This document shows, piece by piece, positions 14,623 to 22,429 of a stretch of DNA of 32,792 nt. Both the position numbers and the translations under genes were made by a program. Location: assembly GCA_934183355.1 (NCBI GenBank), contig CAKPST010000021.1, forward strand, positions 1-32,792, read 5' to 3'. The first letter of the stretch is position 1. Each line of letters starts with the position of its first letter. Origin of the DNA: an uncultured Prevotella sp. (GTDB lineage Bacteria > Bacteroidota > Bacteroidia > Bacteroidales > Bacteroidaceae). The notes under the pieces were generated by a model. It was given only the letters and a program-made list of their open reading frames with translations, did no database searches and had not been told where the DNA came from.

Positions 14623-15273
14623 ATGAAAAAGATTATTATTCTTGACTTCGATGGCACAATAGCCGACACACGCCCCGTCATACTCAACACCTTTCACCGC
14701 ACCCTCGACGCAATGAACCTGCCGCAGCACACCGACGAGGAGATAGCTGCCACTATCGGACTACCTCTCATGAAGGCATTCCCCACCCTCGAACCAATGG
14801 ACGAGGAGATGGCTGCCGTGTGTACCGACACCTATAAACGCATATTCGAGGATGTGAACGCAGAGATTGGTGTGCCAATGTTTCCGCATGTGGCAGACAC
14901 ACTGAGACAAATGCACGACAATGGATGTATACTGACTATAGCCACAAGCCGTGGATATAAGTCGGCTGCCGAATTTATCAAGGGATTTCATCTCGACGAC
15001 ATCATCACATTCATCATCGCTGCCGAAGACGTGAAACACGCCAAACCAGACGCCGAACCCGTGACAAAAACACTAAAACACTACGGACTCAAACCCGAAG
15101 ACGCTGTCGTCATCGGCGACACACACTTCGACATACTGATGGGACGCAACGCAGGATGCACAACCATAGGTGTGACATACGGCAACGGATCACGCGAAAG
15201 CCTCATAGAAGCAGGGGCAGATGCAGTGGTGGATGATTTCGCAGAAACGTTGTTGATTTGTTGTAGACACTGA
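14623..15273 (+). CDS. HAD-family hydrolase, phosphoglycolate phosphatase-like
   Basis: A 216-residue cytoplasmic phosphatase. HAD motif I is DFDGT with nucleophile D8 and D10. Motif II is TSRGY (serine/threonine region near residue 110), motif III the lysine in HAKPDAEP, and motif IV GDTHFD. A helical cap lies between motifs I and II, as in the Gph/PGP/beta-phosphoglucomutase subfamily. The substrate cannot be told from sequence. It stands after the copy 3 palindrome, with no obvious promoter box of its own, so it may depend on read-through from ispG or on a promoter hidden in the repeat. Confidence 0.9.
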   Translation: MKKIIILDFDGTIADTRPVILNTFHRTLDAMNLPQHTDEEIAATIGLPLMKAFPTLEPMDEEMAAVCTDTYKRIFEDVNAEIGVPMFPHVADTLRQMHDNGCILTIATSRGYKSAAEFIKGFHLDDIITFIIAAEDVKHAKPDAEPVTKTLKHYGLKPEDAVVIGDTHFDILMGRNAGCTTIGVTYGNGSRESLIEAGADAVVDDFAETLLICCRH

Positions 15274-15314
15274 TGTTATTCGCTGTTAACTTCTTGTTAT
15301 TTAGGATATTTTCG

Positions 15315-15322
15315 TAACTTTG
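15315..15322 (+). promoter_or_regulatory. -7 box TAACTTTG upstream of the ATPase gene
   Basis: TAACTTTG matches TAnnTTTG, with CTTG at 15293-15296 about 18 bp upstream as a partial -33 element. The start codon at 15379 follows after 56 bp. Confidence 0.6.
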
Positions 15323-15378
15323 CATTATTGTAATGGCCATTAATTTAATGGCGGTTAAAATAACAAAACACTTGTATT

Positions 15379-16692
15379 ATGAAATTCTACGACAGAGAGA
15401 AGGAACAGGAAATATTGCAACGCAACTGGGAGAAGAGCGAAAAGAAATCGATCTTTACAGTAATGATGGGCAGACGGCGTATTGGCAAGACTGCCCTGTT
15501 GCTACGAACTCAGAATAAGCAGCGTATGCTCTATCTGTATGTTTCAAAGGACAACGAGCACGTACTTGTGGAGAAGTTTCAACGCATGGCAGCCGAAAGC
15601 ATTGGACTACAGATATACGGACGTATGGAAACATTCGCCCAATTCTTTGAAGCGCTAATGCAATATGGATGCGACAATCACTTCACTCTTGTACTCGATG
15701 AGTTTCAGAACCTCTTGAAGGTGAACCCTGCCATACCCAGCCACATACAAGATATATGGGATCGCTACCATAACTCTACTCATGTCAACTTGATAGCATG
15801 CGGAAGTATATTCAGCATGATGCACAAGATATTCGACAACGACGACGAACCACTTTATGGACGCAAAGACTGCGAGATAAGACTGCGCCCGTTCCGCATA
15901 GCCGTAATAAAAGAAATTCTGCATGATTATAACCCAGAATATACTTCTGAAGACTTGTTGTGTCTGTATATGCTCACGGGAGGTGTGGCAAAATATATCG
16001 GGCAACTTATGGATGCTGGGGCAACAACAAAAGATAGTATGCTTGAATGGGTGACAGCTGTTGGCAGTCCGTTCCTCAGCGAGGGTACCGAGCTTATTAT
16101 GGCAGAGTTTGGCAGAGACTACTCCAACTATCTGAGTATTCTGCAAATGATAGCCAGAGGCATGACCGTACAAAACCAAATAGACAACATCATAGGCAAA
16201 AACACTGGCACATATCTGAAAAACTTGCACGAAGACTACAACTATATCAACCGCCTACAACCAATGTTCAGCAAACCAGGCAACCGCAACATACGTTGGT
16301 CGATAGACGACTGTTTCTTCCGTTTTTGGTTTCGCTACATACTTACCAACCAAAACCTCATAGAGATGGAACGCAACGACCTGTTGCTCGAAATAATTCA
16401 GCGCGACTACTGTGACTATACCGGACTCGTCCTTGAACAATATTTTCGTCAGCGCATTGCCGAAGAAGACCGCGTAACAACCATTGGCAATTATTGGGAC
16501 CGACAAGGCAACAACGAGATTGACATCATCGCCCTCAACGAGATAGACCGCACAGCCATTGTGGCTGAAGTGAAACGCAACCCTGAGAGATATAAAGAAC
16601 ATGTACTGCAAGAAAAATATGAAACGATAAGACGAGAATTCGCCAAATATAAGGAGGTGAAACTTGTGGGACTATCGATGCAGGATATGTAA
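15379..16692 (+). CDS. AAA-type ATPase with C-terminal DUF234/PD-(D/E)XK-like domain
   Basis: A 437-residue protein. The N-terminal ATPase has Walker A GRRRIGKT (31-38) and Walker B LVLDEFQ (104-110). A winged-helix-like middle (SILQMIARGMTVQNQID) leads to a C-terminal region with EIDIIAL and then AEVKRN, the E-D/E-x-K layout of a PD-(D/E)XK fold seen in DUF234 proteins. The family is widespread in Bacteroidetes and archaea and its function is not established; membrane-independent DNA or nucleotide handling is often presumed. It starts MKFYDREKEQEIL, the typical opening. It is convergent with a broken gene of a related class. Confidence 0.9.
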   Translation: MKFYDREKEQEILQRNWEKSEKKSIFTVMMGRRRIGKTALLLRTQNKQRMLYLYVSKDNEHVLVEKFQRMAAESIGLQIYGRMETFAQFFEALMQYGCDNHFTLVLDEFQNLLKVNPAIPSHIQDIWDRYHNSTHVNLIACGSIFSMMHKIFDNDDEPLYGRKDCEIRLRPFRIAVIKEILHDYNPEYTSEDLLCLYMLTGGVAKYIGQLMDAGATTKDSMLEWVTAVGSPFLSEGTELIMAEFGRDYSNYLSILQMIARGMTVQNQIDNIIGKNTGTYLKNLHEDYNYINRLQPMFSKPGNRNIRWSIDDCFFRFWFRYILTNQNLIEMERNDLLLEIIQRDYCDYTGLVLEQYFRQRIAEEDRVTTIGNYWDRQGNNEIDIIALNEIDRTAIVAEVKRNPERYKEHVLQEKYETIRREFAKYKEVKLVGLSMQDM

Positions 16693-16694
16693 AG

Positions 16695-16814
16695 AGTTGA
16701 GAGTTGAAAGTTGAGAGTTATGATTACCGACGAATTAGTATCGGGAAAATATAAGTATCGGGGAAAATATAAGTGGCAAAGCATATCATAACTTTCAACT
16801 TTCAACTTTCAACT
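16695..16814. repeat. Palindrome built from AGTTGAR heptamers (copy 2)
   Basis: The arms at 16695-16724 and 16785-16814 are inverted 30-bp arrays of AGTTGAR ending in AGTTATGAT next to the loop. The left arm starts 2 bp after the plus-strand ATPase stop and the right arm overlaps the stop codon of the minus-strand pseudogene. The loop contains a 17/18-bp tandem duplication (TATCGGGAAAATATAAG at 16739-16755, repeated at 16756-16773 with one extra G). It is suited to act as a two-way 3' hairpin between convergent genes. Confidence 0.85.
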
Positions 16815-17667
16815 ATAGAAACTCTGCAGACAATGCAAACAACATATATAAGGGAATATCGATAATGCCTTCTTCCTCGTTTCTATTATACGGCAGCAGA
16901 CTTGTACGCAAAGACCATTTTGGCATATACTTCTGTCTGTAGACCTTAAGGCTTTTGGCATTCATCGTTATTCCTGCCTTACATTCTAAGGGATACACCT
17001 CCATACCGTCAGAGACAAGAAAGTCTACCTCGGCTGATGATGATGAGGTCCAGTAAAAATTAGATTGAATACGCTTGAACAGTTGCAGTTCTTGACACAC
17101 ATATTGTTCGGTCAACGCACCCTTGAATTCTTCAAATATCTTACTTCCTTCGAGTATCACCTTAGGTGAAACCCCACTCATACACCTCAATAAACCTACA
17201 TCCAACAGAAAAACCTTGAAGCTTTTCAGTTCGGCATAGGCTTTGAGTGGAACGTCAGGCTTACTTATATTCTTATATTGTATGTACGTATAATCTCACC
17301 GGCATCACTAAGCCACATCAGAGAGTCTTCATATTCTCTTGCTCGGGCACCTTCGCGAACAAGACCATAAACAAACTTCTTGTTTTCCTTTGCAAGTTGC
17401 GAGGGAATACTATCCCACACATACCTTATCTTTTCAATCATCTGCCGTGGAGCGTGCTTGGAAAAGTCGTTCTCGTAAGCTGCCAATAATTGTTTCTGCA
17501 CATCATCAACCTCGAAGAAGTCGTGAGTGTCCAACCACTTCAACACAGCAGACAGCATCTTTAAGCAACCACGTCTTGCCTACCTGCCTTGCTCCTCTTA
17601 GGATAAGTGGTTTACGGTCGGGTTTATCCTTCCATTTATGCAACTCGTTTATCAGTACTCTTTCCAT
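16813..17667 (-). pseudogene. AAA_14/DUF4143 ATPase, inactivated by an internal deletion and a frameshift
   Basis: Three minus-strand pieces read as one gene. The N-terminus (MERVLINELHKW with Walker A GARQVGKT) begins at 17667. Near 17560 the frame jumps straight into the domain that normally follows the ATPase core (LSAVLKWLDTHDFFEV); the expected Walker B and sensor region of roughly 150 residues is missing. At 17264-17279 an exact tandem duplication of 8 bp (AATATAAG on the coding strand) breaks the frame. Removing one copy restores YNISKPDVPLKAYAELKSF and joins the C-terminal nuclease-like piece (AEVDFLV then LECKAG). Intact relatives are usually about 400-450 residues. It is not expected to be functional. 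Confidence 0.88.
17264..17279. repeat. Exact 8-bp tandem duplication causing a frameshift
   Basis: CTTATATT occurs twice in tandem (17264-17271 and 17272-17279). A single copy would keep the pseudogene's downstream half in frame. Confidence 0.9.
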
Positions 17668-17684
17668 ATCTATTCTGTTTTGTG

Positions 17685-17692
17685 CAAATATA
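17685..17692 (-). promoter_or_regulatory. -7 box TATATTTG of the ATPase pseudogene
   Basis: On the minus strand TATATTTG lies about 17 bp before the ATG at 17667. The three 33-bp repeats lie just upstream of it. Confidence 0.55.
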
Positions 17693-17719
17693 CTAATTAT
17701 CAGTGTATTAACCATGACT

Positions 17720-17818
17720 TATCACATTTTCGGGACGACTTTTAACTACTATTATCACATTTTCGGGATGACTTTTACGGTAGTTCATCACATTTTCGGG
17801 ACGACTTTTTCAAAACGT
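17720..17818. repeat. Three 33-bp direct repeats upstream of the ATPase pseudogene
   Basis: Units begin at 17720, 17753 and 17786. Each starts TATCACATTTTCGGGA (or CATCAC...) and continues with a GACTTTT block, then a variable tail. The period of 33 bp is close to three helical turns. They lie upstream of the minus-strand promoter, where activator or repressor sites would be placed. There are no CRISPR-like unique spacers. Confidence 0.85.
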
Positions 17819-17846
17819 GGTCTAATTATAGCAAGCAATCTCTTTG

Positions 17847-17925
17847 CTTTTTCACCTTTTTACTCTTTTACTTTTTTACCTTTTTACTCTTTTACTCTTT
17901 TACTTTTTTACCTTTTTACTCTTAA
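17847..17925. repeat. Pyrimidine-rich tract of CTTTTTAC-type units
   Basis: A run of near-repeats of CTTTTTAC and CTCTTTTAC with a spacing of about 8-11 bp, ending before CTTAAAATAAG. It separates the pseudogene promoter from the GH3 promoter. No gene is supported in it. Confidence 0.75.
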
Positions 17926-17962
17926 AATAAGTAAAAACCCCCCTCCTCTCGCTTGTTTTAGG

Positions 17963-17970
17963 TAATTTTG
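17963..17970 (+). promoter_or_regulatory. -7 box TAATTTTG of the GH3 gene cluster
   Basis: TAATTTTG fits TAnnTTTG and is 33 bp before the ATG at 18004. It overlaps the alternative TTG at 17968, so that start cannot be used from this promoter. No clear -33 element is seen. Confidence 0.6.
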
Positions 17971-18003
17971 CAGTTTACAAAATATAGAACAAACGAAATT
18001 CAA

Positions 18004-19521
18004 ATGAGCTTAACAGGCATCATACGCAATGCGTTCATCCCCCGACAGCATAAGCTGGAACGCCACTTCACCGAACCGGAGACTCTGCAACACGAGGTGT
18101 TGCAGCACTTGCTCCATGCTGCCGCCAACACCGAATACGGCAGAAATCATCTTTTTGGCTCTACACAATCGTACGAGGAATTCGTGCGCAACGTGCCAGT
18201 GAACACTTACGAGGAACTAAAGGGCGACATCGACCGCATGCGCCACGGCGAGGCCAACATTCTGTGGCCTGGCTCTGTGAAATGGTATGCCAAGTCGTCG
18301 GGCACTACCAACGACAAGAGCAAGTTCATACCAGTGTCGCAGGAGGGATTGCAACACATTCATTATCAGGGTGGCACCGACGTGGTGGCTCTGTATCTAC
18401 AGAACAATCCCAAGAGCCGCATGTTTGACGGCAAGGGACTGATACTCGGCGGTTCGCACTCGCCCAACTACAACTTTGCCGGTTCACTCGTGGGCGACCT
18501 CAGTGCCATACTCATCGAGAACATCAACCCTCTCGTCAACCTAATCCGTGTGCCTAAAAAGCAGACTGCATTGCTGAGCGACTTCGAGGTGAAGCGCGAC
18601 CGCATAGCACACGAATGCCTCAACAAGAACATTACCAACCTTTCGGGTGTGCCGTCGTGGATGCTCAGCGTGTTGGTGCGTGTGCTGGAGATTACGGGCA
18701 AGGAGCACATCGACGAAGTGTGGCCCAATCTGGAGGTGTTCTTCCACGGAGGCATTGCCTTTACACCCTATCGCTCGCAGTATGAGCGCATCATCACCAG
18801 CGAGAAGATGCACTACATGGAGACATATAATGCATCGGAGGGATTCTTCGGCATACAGAACGACCCAGAAGACAAGTCGATGCTGCTGATGCTCGACTAC
18901 GGCGTGTTCTACGAGTTTTTGCCTATGGACGAGTTTGACAGTCCAACGCCAAACATCGTGCCGCTTGAGGGTGTGGAGATAGGCAAGAACTACGCTATGC
19001 TCATTTCTACATCATGCGGACTGTGGCGCTATATGATTGGCGACACGGTGAAGTTCACATCTAAGAAGCCGTATAAGTTTGTCATCACCGGACGCACCAA
19101 ATACTTCATCAATGCTTTTGGCGAGGAACTCATTCAGGACAATGCCGAGAAGGGACTCGCTTATGCCTGCGAGAAGACGGGAGCAGAGGTGAGAGAATAC
19201 ACCGCCGCACCTGTGTTTATGGACCAGAACGCTAAGTGTCGCCACCAGTGGCTCATAGAGTTTGCCAAGGCTCCTGCCGACATCAACGAGTTTGCCGACA
19301 TTCTCGACAACCGTCTACAGGAAATCAACTCAGACTACGAGGCTAAGCGATTCCATGACATCACACTGCAACATCTTGAGATAGTGGTGGCTCGTGAAGG
19401 AATGTTTGACGACTGGCTCCGTTCGAAGGGCAAGTTGGGCGGACAGCACAAGATACCACGTCTGTCTAACAACCGACAGTATATCGAAGAGATTATGAAT
19501 ACGCCCGCCTCAGGTCTATAA
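18004..19521 (+). CDS. GH3 auxin-responsive promoter family protein (acyl-adenylating, amido-synthetase-like)
   Basis: A 505-residue cytoplasmic protein of the GH3 branch of the ANL adenylating enzymes. Visible motifs are the ATP loop SSGTTNDKSKFIPVS, the acyl/AMP motif YNASEGFFGIQ and the hinge region GLWRYMIGDTVKF. Plant GH3 enzymes join amino acids to acyl acids through an acyl-AMP; the bacterial substrates are unknown. It is followed after 38 bp by three genes for exported envelope proteins with small gaps, so it is probably the first gene of an operon. ATG 18004 is chosen because the longer TTG start overlaps the promoter. Confidence 0.92.
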   Translation: MSLTGIIRNAFIPRQHKLERHFTEPETLQHEVLQHLLHAAANTEYGRNHLFGSTQSYEEFVRNVPVNTYEELKGDIDRMRHGEANILWPGSVKWYAKSSGTTNDKSKFIPVSQEGLQHIHYQGGTDVVALYLQNNPKSRMFDGKGLILGGSHSPNYNFAGSLVGDLSAILIENINPLVNLIRVPKKQTALLSDFEVKRDRIAHECLNKNITNLSGVPSWMLSVLVRVLEITGKEHIDEVWPNLEVFFHGGIAFTPYRSQYERIITSEKMHYMETYNASEGFFGIQNDPEDKSMLLMLDYGVFYEFLPMDEFDSPTPNIVPLEGVEIGKNYAMLISTSCGLWRYMIGDTVKFTSKKPYKFVITGRTKYFINAFGEELIQDNAEKGLAYACEKTGAEVREYTAAPVFMDQNAKCRHQWLIEFAKAPADINEFADILDNRLQEINSDYEAKRFHDITLQHLEIVVAREGMFDDWLRSKGKLGGQHKIPRLSNNRQYIEEIMNTPASGL

Positions 19522-19559
19522 GACGGTCAATACATTCTAATCGTTATATTTAAATATAT

Positions 19560-21587
19560 ATGAATATAATCAAATTTATATCACATAAAATAGACACATC
19601 ACTCCCCTCCCTATGGGGGAAGGGCAAGGGGGTGGGGCTATTAGGTGTATTTTTGCTAATACTCCTACTCGCCTCATGCGCCCGCATGGGACGCCCCGAC
19701 GGTGGATGGTATGACGAGACTCCTCCACGTGTCGTGGCATGCAACCCTGCAGATGGTGGTGTGAATGCCAAAGCAAAGAAGATAAGCATTCTCTTCGACG
19801 AGTTTATCAAGATAGAGAACGCTACGGAGAAGGTGGTGGTGTCGCCGCCACAAATGGAACAGGCTGAGATAAAGGCTACGGGCAAGCGAATAGTGGTGGA
19901 ACTGAAGGACTCGCTGAAGGAGAACACCACATACACCATCGACTTCTCGGACGCTATCAGCGACAACAACGAGGGCAACCCACTGGGCAACTATGCCTAT
20001 AGTTTCTCCACTGGCAAAAACATTGACACGCTGCAAGTGTCGGGATGTGTGCTACAAGCCGAAGACCTGGAACCCGTCAAGGGCATACTTGTGGGTCTGT
20101 ATGGCGAGATGGAGGACTCGTGCTTCATCAAGCAACCAATGCTGCGTGTGGCTCGTGCCGACTCGCGAGGACATTTCGTGATACGTGGTGTAGCGCCAGG
20201 CAACTATCGCATATATGCATTGCAGGACCAAGACGGCGACTATCGATTCTCGCAGAAGAGCGAACAGATAGCTTTTTCGCGTGACACTATATCACCATCG
20301 TTCGGCGATGCCTATCGTCAGGACACAACATGGGTTGACTCGCTGCATATCAAGGACATAAAGCGTGTGGGATACACCCGATTCACGCCCGACGACATTG
20401 TGCTGAGAGCGTTCAATGAGACTGTCACCGACCGATTCTTCCTAAAGGCTGAACGTATGGAGCCTGACCGATTCACTCTCTTCTTCAGCTATGGCGACAA
20501 GGAGCTGCCCGAAGTGAGAGGGCTCAACTTCAATTCGGACGACGCATTCATCATCGAGCCGTCTGTACGACGCGACACCGTCACCTACTGGCTACGCGAC
20601 ACTGCTCTGGTGAACCAAGACACACTCAACATACAGCTGAGATACATGAACACCGACACGCTCGGATGTCTGGTGTCGCAGACCGACACACTACAGATTC
20701 TGTCAAAGAAGCCTTATGCACGACGAATGAAGGATGCGCAGAAGGCGTATGAAGAATGGCACAAGAAGCAGGAGAAGAAGCGCAAACGAGGCGAACCATA
20801 CGACTCGATAATGCCGCAACAATTCGTAGAACCGCAAATAACACCGTCGTCGACACTCGACCCCGACCGCAACGTGATATTTGCCTTCGAACGTCCGTTG
20901 GCTGTGATAGACACTACGAAGATACACCTATACGCCAAGCAAGACACTGTGTGGTATACTACACCGCTGCGTTTCGGTCCGGTGAAGGAGCGCATTCCAG
21001 ACGACACTGCCGTAATAGAGCACATGCCCTCGCTACGCAACTATGAACTGCGTGCCGCATGGCAACCCGACACAGAGTATAGTCTGGAGCTTGACTCAAT
21101 GGCTTTTGTCGACATATACGGCACTGTGTCGCCGTCAAAGAAGATGGGAATGAAAGTGCGCTCGCTCGACGAGTATAGCTCACTGGTGTTCAGTCTGCCG
21201 CAGAATGGCAAGCAATATGTCGTCGAACTGCTCAACACTCAGGGCGAAGCCGTGAAGAAAGCAGTGGTAGAGGACGGTACAGCACAGTTCTACTACATCA
21301 TGCCGGGCAAATACTATGCACGCATGTTTGAAGACGACAACGGCAACGGCGTTTGGGACACGGGCAACTACAGAGCCGGACGACAACCCGAAATGCTATA
21401 CTACTATCCCGACGAGATAGAATGTAAGGCTAAATGGGACGTGACGCTCAACTGGAACCCAACGGCACGACCTCTCGACAAGCAGAAACCTGCACCAATA
21501 ATAAAGCAGAAGGCAGAACAACAAAGAAAGATACAACAGCGCAACCGAGAAAGAGCTAAGAAAATGGGAGTGCCGTATCCGTTCTGA
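19560..21587 (+). CDS. Ig-like (Big_5) domain lipoprotein
   Basis: A 675-residue predicted lipoprotein. The signal region ends in lipobox LASC with C40. A Big_5-type Ig-like domain follows (about 54-155, with PPRVVACNPADGG, then ISILFDEFIKI, then YTIDFSDAISDNNEGNPLG). After it comes an SpaA/CarboxypepD-like patch (FVIRGVAPGNYRIYALQDQDGD) and a long beta-rich body. The C-terminus is basic (QQRKIQQRNRERAKKMGVPY). The protein is probably anchored in the envelope. Residues about 12-27 are encoded by a dispersed hairpin repeat, which makes the signal peptide unusually long; the true start may be a later GTG/TTG, or the repeat has been absorbed. Confidence 0.88.
   Translation: MNIIKFISHKIDTSLPSLWGKGKGVGLLGVFLLILLLASCARMGRPDGGWYDETPPRVVACNPADGGVNAKAKKISILFDEFIKIENATEKVVVSPPQMEQAEIKATGKRIVVELKDSLKENTTYTIDFSDAISDNNEGNPLGNYAYSFSTGKNIDTLQVSGCVLQAEDLEPVKGILVGLYGEMEDSCFIKQPMLRVARADSRGHFVIRGVAPGNYRIYALQDQDGDYRFSQKSEQIAFSRDTISPSFGDAYRQDTTWVDSLHIKDIKRVGYTRFTPDDIVLRAFNETVTDRFFLKAERMEPDRFTLFFSYGDKELPEVRGLNFNSDDAFIIEPSVRRDTVTYWLRDTALVNQDTLNIQLRYMNTDTLGCLVSQTDTLQILSKKPYARRMKDAQKAYEEWHKKQEKKRKRGEPYDSIMPQQFVEPQITPSSTLDPDRNVIFAFERPLAVIDTTKIHLYAKQDTVWYTTPLRFGPVKERIPDDTAVIEHMPSLRNYELRAAWQPDTEYSLELDSMAFVDIYGTVSPSKKMGMKVRSLDEYSSLVFSLPQNGKQYVVELLNTQGEAVKKAVVEDGTAQFYYIMPGKYYARMFEDDNGNGVWDTGNYRAGRQPEMLYYYPDEIECKAKWDVTLNWNPTARPLDKQKPAPIIKQKAEQQRKIQQRNRERAKKMGVPYPF
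19593..19639. repeat. Dispersed GC-rich hairpin repeat (copy 2), inside a signal-peptide coding region
   Basis: This is a close match to 12011-12056: ACATCACTCCCC, TCCCTATGGGGGAAGG and GGGGGTGGGGCT in the same order, spacing and strand. It lies between the ATG at 19560 and the hydrophobic core of the signal peptide. Confidence 0.8.
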
Positions 21588-21607
21588 AAAAACAAAAATA
21601 TTACACT

Positions 21608-22414
21608 ATGAGAAATCTTTTAATAGCAATACTGCTGTTCCTCACCAACTTTGCCCCAACTAATGCCCAGTGCAAGTTTCAGAACACGGCTTTCAAGTCG
21701 GGTGAGTTTCTCACATACAACCTCTATTTCAACTGGAAGTTTGTATGGGTGAAGGTGGGCAACGCCTCGATGTCAACCGTAGAGAGCAAATATCACAGCA
21801 AGCCTGCCTATCGTGCCTCGCTCATAACACGCTCGTCGGCGAATGCCGACAAGTTCTTCGTGATGCGCGACACACTGCTGTGCTACAACTCCACCGACCT
21901 TGAGCCACTCTACTTCCGCAAGGGAGCACGAGAGGGCAAACGCTACACCGTAGACGAGGCTTTCTTCACATATCCTGGTGGCAAGCAGCACCTAAAGCAG
22001 CACCAGCAGAAGAACAACGGCACACATGTGTGGAAGGAGCACAAACTATCTACTTGCACATACGACATGCTGAGCATTTTCCTACGTGCACGCTCATTCA
22101 ATCCTGAGGGATGGAAAAAGGGCAACCGCATCAACTTCCCCATCACCGATGGCACAAAGGTGATTCCGGCTGTGCTCGAATACAAGGGAAAGACCACTGT
22201 CAAGGCAGACAACGGCGTGAAATATCGCTGCCTACAACTGTCGTATATGGAACATGAAGACGGCAAAGACAAGGAAATCGTGAGATTCTTCGTAACCGAT
22301 GATGCCAACCATGTGCCTGTGCGTCTGGACATGTTCCTGAAATTCGGCTCTGCCAAGGCGTTTCTCGTCAACGCTAAGGGCGTGAAGGGACAGATGACAT
22401 CTATCGTAAAATAA
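21608..22414 (+). CDS. DUF3108 domain-containing exported protein
   Basis: A 268-residue protein with a signal peptide (MRNLLIAILLFLTNFAPTNA, cleaved around AQC). The mature part is beta-rich with FKSGEFLTYNLYFNWKFVWVKVGNAS near its start, the typical opening of DUF3108 proteins, which are thought to be periplasmic or outer-membrane associated. The C-terminal part (RFFVTDDANHVPVRLDMFLKFGSAKA) also fits. It starts 20 bp after the preceding lipoprotein gene. Biochemical function is not known. Confidence 0.88.
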   Translation: MRNLLIAILLFLTNFAPTNAQCKFQNTAFKSGEFLTYNLYFNWKFVWVKVGNASMSTVESKYHSKPAYRASLITRSSANADKFFVMRDTLLCYNSTDLEPLYFRKGAREGKRYTVDEAFFTYPGGKQHLKQHQQKNNGTHVWKEHKLSTCTYDMLSIFLRARSFNPEGWKKGNRINFPITDGTKVIPAVLEYKGKTTVKADNGVKYRCLQLSYMEHEDGKDKEIVRFFVTDDANHVPVRLDMFLKFGSAKAFLVNAKGVKGQMTSIVK

Positions 22415-22429
22415 CATTATAATAATAGA

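Noticed and set aside
17720..17818. Possible CRISPR array
   Set aside because: There are only three units of 33 bp, adjacent with no unique spacers of regular length, and no cas genes are nearby.
17339..17965. Plus-strand open frame with repeated HIFGTTF peptides and a phenylalanine-rich end
   Set aside because: It is antisense to the ATPase pseudogene and then translates the 33-bp DNA repeats and a pyrimidine tract. The peptide repeat is a by-product of the 33-bp period being a multiple of three.
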